This document shows, in pieces, positions 4,291 to 5,813 of a stretch of DNA of 5,813 nucleotides. The position numbers were made by a program, and so were the translations under genes. Origin of the DNA: Thermoflexus sp. (GTDB lineage Bacteria; Chloroflexota; Anaerolineae; B4-G1; DUEL01); assembly GCA_028276215.1 (NCBI GenBank), contig JAPYWT010000177.1:1-5813 (forward strand), in the 5' to 3' direction. How positions within the stretch are numbered: the stretch's first letter is position 1; each line of letters opens with the position of its first letter. The notes below the pieces were generated by a model that searched no databases, had not been told where the DNA came from, and worked only from the letters and a program-made list of their open reading frames with translations.

Positions 4291-5813
4291 ATGTCTGGCT
4301 GGATGGGAAGTGAATCGCTGGCTGGGGCCGCCGCGCTGCGGGCCTACATGCTGGGGCCGCCCCGGGTGGAGTGGGGCGGTCAGCCTCTGCCCCTCCCCCG
4401 CCGCCAGACCCGTGCCCTGCTTTACCGTCTGGCCGTCAGACCAGAACCTGTCCCCCGCGAGCAACTCTGCTTCCTCTTCTGGCCCGACACTCCCGAATCC
4501 ACTGCACGCCGCAATCTCACCCACCTGCTGACTCACCTCCGCCGTGCGCTTCCAGAACCGGACCTGCTGCTCATCGCCGAGGACTGCATTGGGCTGGACC
4601 CTCGCTTTGCCTGGTCGGATGTGGGAGATTTTGAGCGGTTGTGCGCGGCTCTTCCCTCTTCCTCCCTGCGCCTCTCTTCTCTTCCGACGTTGGAGGAGGC
4701 GGAATCTCTCCAGCAAGCGGTAGACCTCTACCGCGGCCCCTTTCTGGCGGGCTTCTCTCTCCCCGGCAGCCCCGAGTTTGAGGCGTGGGCCGACCAGGCG
4801 CGATACGTCTGGGAGCGCCTCTACCTGGAAGCGCTGGCGGCGCTGATGGAGGGGTGGGCAGCCAGCGGAGAGTACGACCCGGCCATCGCCTGCGCCCGGC
4901 GCTATCTGGAGACCGACGAACTGGCCGAAGATGTGCACCGTCGCCTCATCCAGTTCTACGCCGCGGTCGGCGACCGCCGGGCGGCCCTGCGTCAATTTGA
5001 ACGCTGCACGGTGGTCCTGGAGCGGGAACTGGGCGTCAGCCCGCTGCCGGAGACGCGGGCCGTCTACCAGGCTGTCCTGGCCCATCAGCCGGTGCCTCGC
5101 CAGGCCGCGCCGCCCGCATGGACGACCCTGCCCGGCCTGGATGTGCCGCTGGTCGGGCGGGATGCGGCGCTGCGCCATCTGGAGCAGGCGTACGCGCGCG
5201 TCCAGGCAGGCCACGGAGAGGTCGTGCTGATTTCGGGGGAAGCGGGCATCGGCAAGTCGCGCCTGATGCAGGATTTCGCCACCTCTCTCTCGGACCAGGC
5301 GCTGATCCTGGTGGGCACCGCTCAGTCGGCCATGCAAACGATGCCCTACCAGCCGGTGGTGGAGGCTCTGCGCCTGGCGCTGAACCTTCAACCGGTATCG
5401 GGCGACCTGCAACCTATCTGGCTGGCGGAGGTCTCGCGGCTGTTGCCCGAACTGCGCACCCTGTATCCGGACCTCCCGCCGCTGCTGCCGGCGGAGCCGG
5501 AGGAGGCGCGTGGCCGCCTGTTTGAAGCCCTCAGTCAGTTCATCCTGGGATTGACAACTTCCCCACTGCTCCTCTGCCTGGATGACCTCCATTGGGCTGA
5601 TAGTGCCACTCTGGACTGGCTGGCCTACCTGGGGCGGCATCTCCCCGGCAACCGTTTGCTGGTCCTTGGCACCTATCGGAGCGAAGAGGCCGACGCTGTG
5701 GCTGGCCTGCGCCGCCACCTGGCCCGCCTGGGCATCCTCTCTGAGGTGAAACTGGCGGGGCTGGACGCGGAAGCGGTTCTCCAACTGGTGCGTTACCTCA
5801 CCCTCTCCCCCAA
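4291..5813 (+). CDS. SARP/BTAD-type transcriptional regulator with AAA-type ATPase module (partial, C-terminus off the right edge)
   Basis: 507 codons are visible with no stop. Residues about 19-105 resemble the winged-helix DNA-binding domain of AfsR/SARP regulators (YMLGPPRVEWGGQPL, later LCFLFWPDTPESTARRNL). Residues about 110-265 are the helical BTAD repeat domain (LYRGPFLAGF, EFEAWADQAR, ending in VLERELGVSPLPET). From L287 an ATPase module follows: LVGRDAALRHLEQAY, Walker A GEAGIGKS (316-323), Walker B LLLCLDDLHWADSATLDW (D431, D432) and GTYRSEE (460-466). Proteins of this design usually carry TPR repeats, a LuxR-type HTH or a cyclase domain further on, which cannot be seen here. They are ATP-dependent transcription activators, often large. 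The gene is divergent from the isoprenoid operon. Met20 (4348) is an alternative start, since homologues begin close to LLGPPRV. Confidence 0.88.
   Translation, partial: MSGWMGSESLAGAAALRAYMLGPPRVEWGGQPLPLPRRQTRALLYRLAVRPEPVPREQLCFLFWPDTPESTARRNLTHLLTHLRRALPEPDLLLIAEDCIGLDPRFAWSDVGDFERLCAALPSSSLRLSSLPTLEEAESLQQAVDLYRGPFLAGFSLPGSPEFEAWADQARYVWERLYLEALAALMEGWAASGEYDPAIACARRYLETDELAEDVHRRLIQFYAAVGDRRAALRQFERCTVVLERELGVSPLPETRAVYQAVLAHQPVPRQAAPPAWTTLPGLDVPLVGRDAALRHLEQAYARVQAGHGEVVLISGEAGIGKSRLMQDFATSLSDQALILVGTAQSAMQTMPYQPVVEALRLALNLQPVSGDLQPIWLAEVSRLLPELRTLYPDLPPLLPAEPEEARGRLFEALSQFILGLTTSPLLLCLDDLHWADSATLDWLAYLGRHLPGNRLLVLGTYRSEEADAVAGLRRHLARLGILSEVKLAGLDAEAVLQLVRYLTLSP

Noticed and set aside
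4229..4531. Plus-strand frame starting at ATG 4229 as the regulator start
   Set aside because: It is in a different frame from the regulator and its product has no winged-helix sequence. The correct frame starts at ATG 4291 behind GAGGG.
4153..5784. A 543-codon open frame on the minus strand opposite the BTAD regulator
   Set aside because: Its product is rich in Gln, Arg and Gly with no recognisable domain, while the plus strand encodes a clear winged-helix, BTAD and Walker-motif protein. Long antisense frames are expected in GC-rich genes with biased third positions.

Overview
The window is GC-rich and looks like a chromosomal segment of an uncultured or thermophilic Chloroflexota, probably Anaerolineae-like. 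This rests on gene content (a bacterial isopentenyl phosphate kinase beside a mevalonate kinase, a BTAD-type ATPase regulator, and a 7-TM NarL-type sensor kinase) and on dispersed palindromic repeats between genes. The assignment is an inference; no rRNA or other marker gene is present.

Layout. Bases 1-900 (minus) hold the N-terminal 300 codons of a membrane sensor histidine kinase that runs off the left edge. It has a near-consensus promoter (TTGCCA, 17 bp, TATAAT) at 968-996. Bases 901-1376 carry no gene. They contain that promoter, an 8-bp degenerate tandem repeat in the leader, three copies of a hairpin element and a 21-bp perfect palindrome. Bases 1377-4097 (minus) are a likely three-gene isoprenoid operon, transcribed in the order UbiA-family prenyltransferase (DPPR-synthase-like), mevalonate kinase, isopentenyl phosphate kinase, and ending at a hairpin terminator. 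Bases 4098-4290 are a divergent promoter region. Bases 4291-5813 (plus) encode the first 507 codons of a SARP/BTAD-type regulator with an AAA-type ATPase module, cut off at the right edge.

How it works together. Mevalonate kinase makes mevalonate 5-phosphate and isopentenyl phosphate kinase makes IPP from isopentenyl phosphate. Together they suggest the alternative mevalonate route, in which phosphomevalonate is decarboxylated before the second phosphorylation. The connecting decarboxylase is not in this window. The UbiA-type enzyme would use a polyprenyl phosphate made from the IPP. The regulator is divergent from the operon and could control it, but nothing in the sequence proves this.

The most unusual feature is that both ends of the mevalonate kinase gene are built from dispersed repeats. 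A two-unit GDPCGRP-coding repeat fills the junction with ubiA and appears to have replaced the normal start. A cacaaagacac-type palindrome supplies the last codons and the stop, and fills the gap before the kinase downstream. A second point is a hairpin family in the 901-1376 gap whose copies show compensatory stem changes. I found no RNA gene, CRISPR array or transposase.
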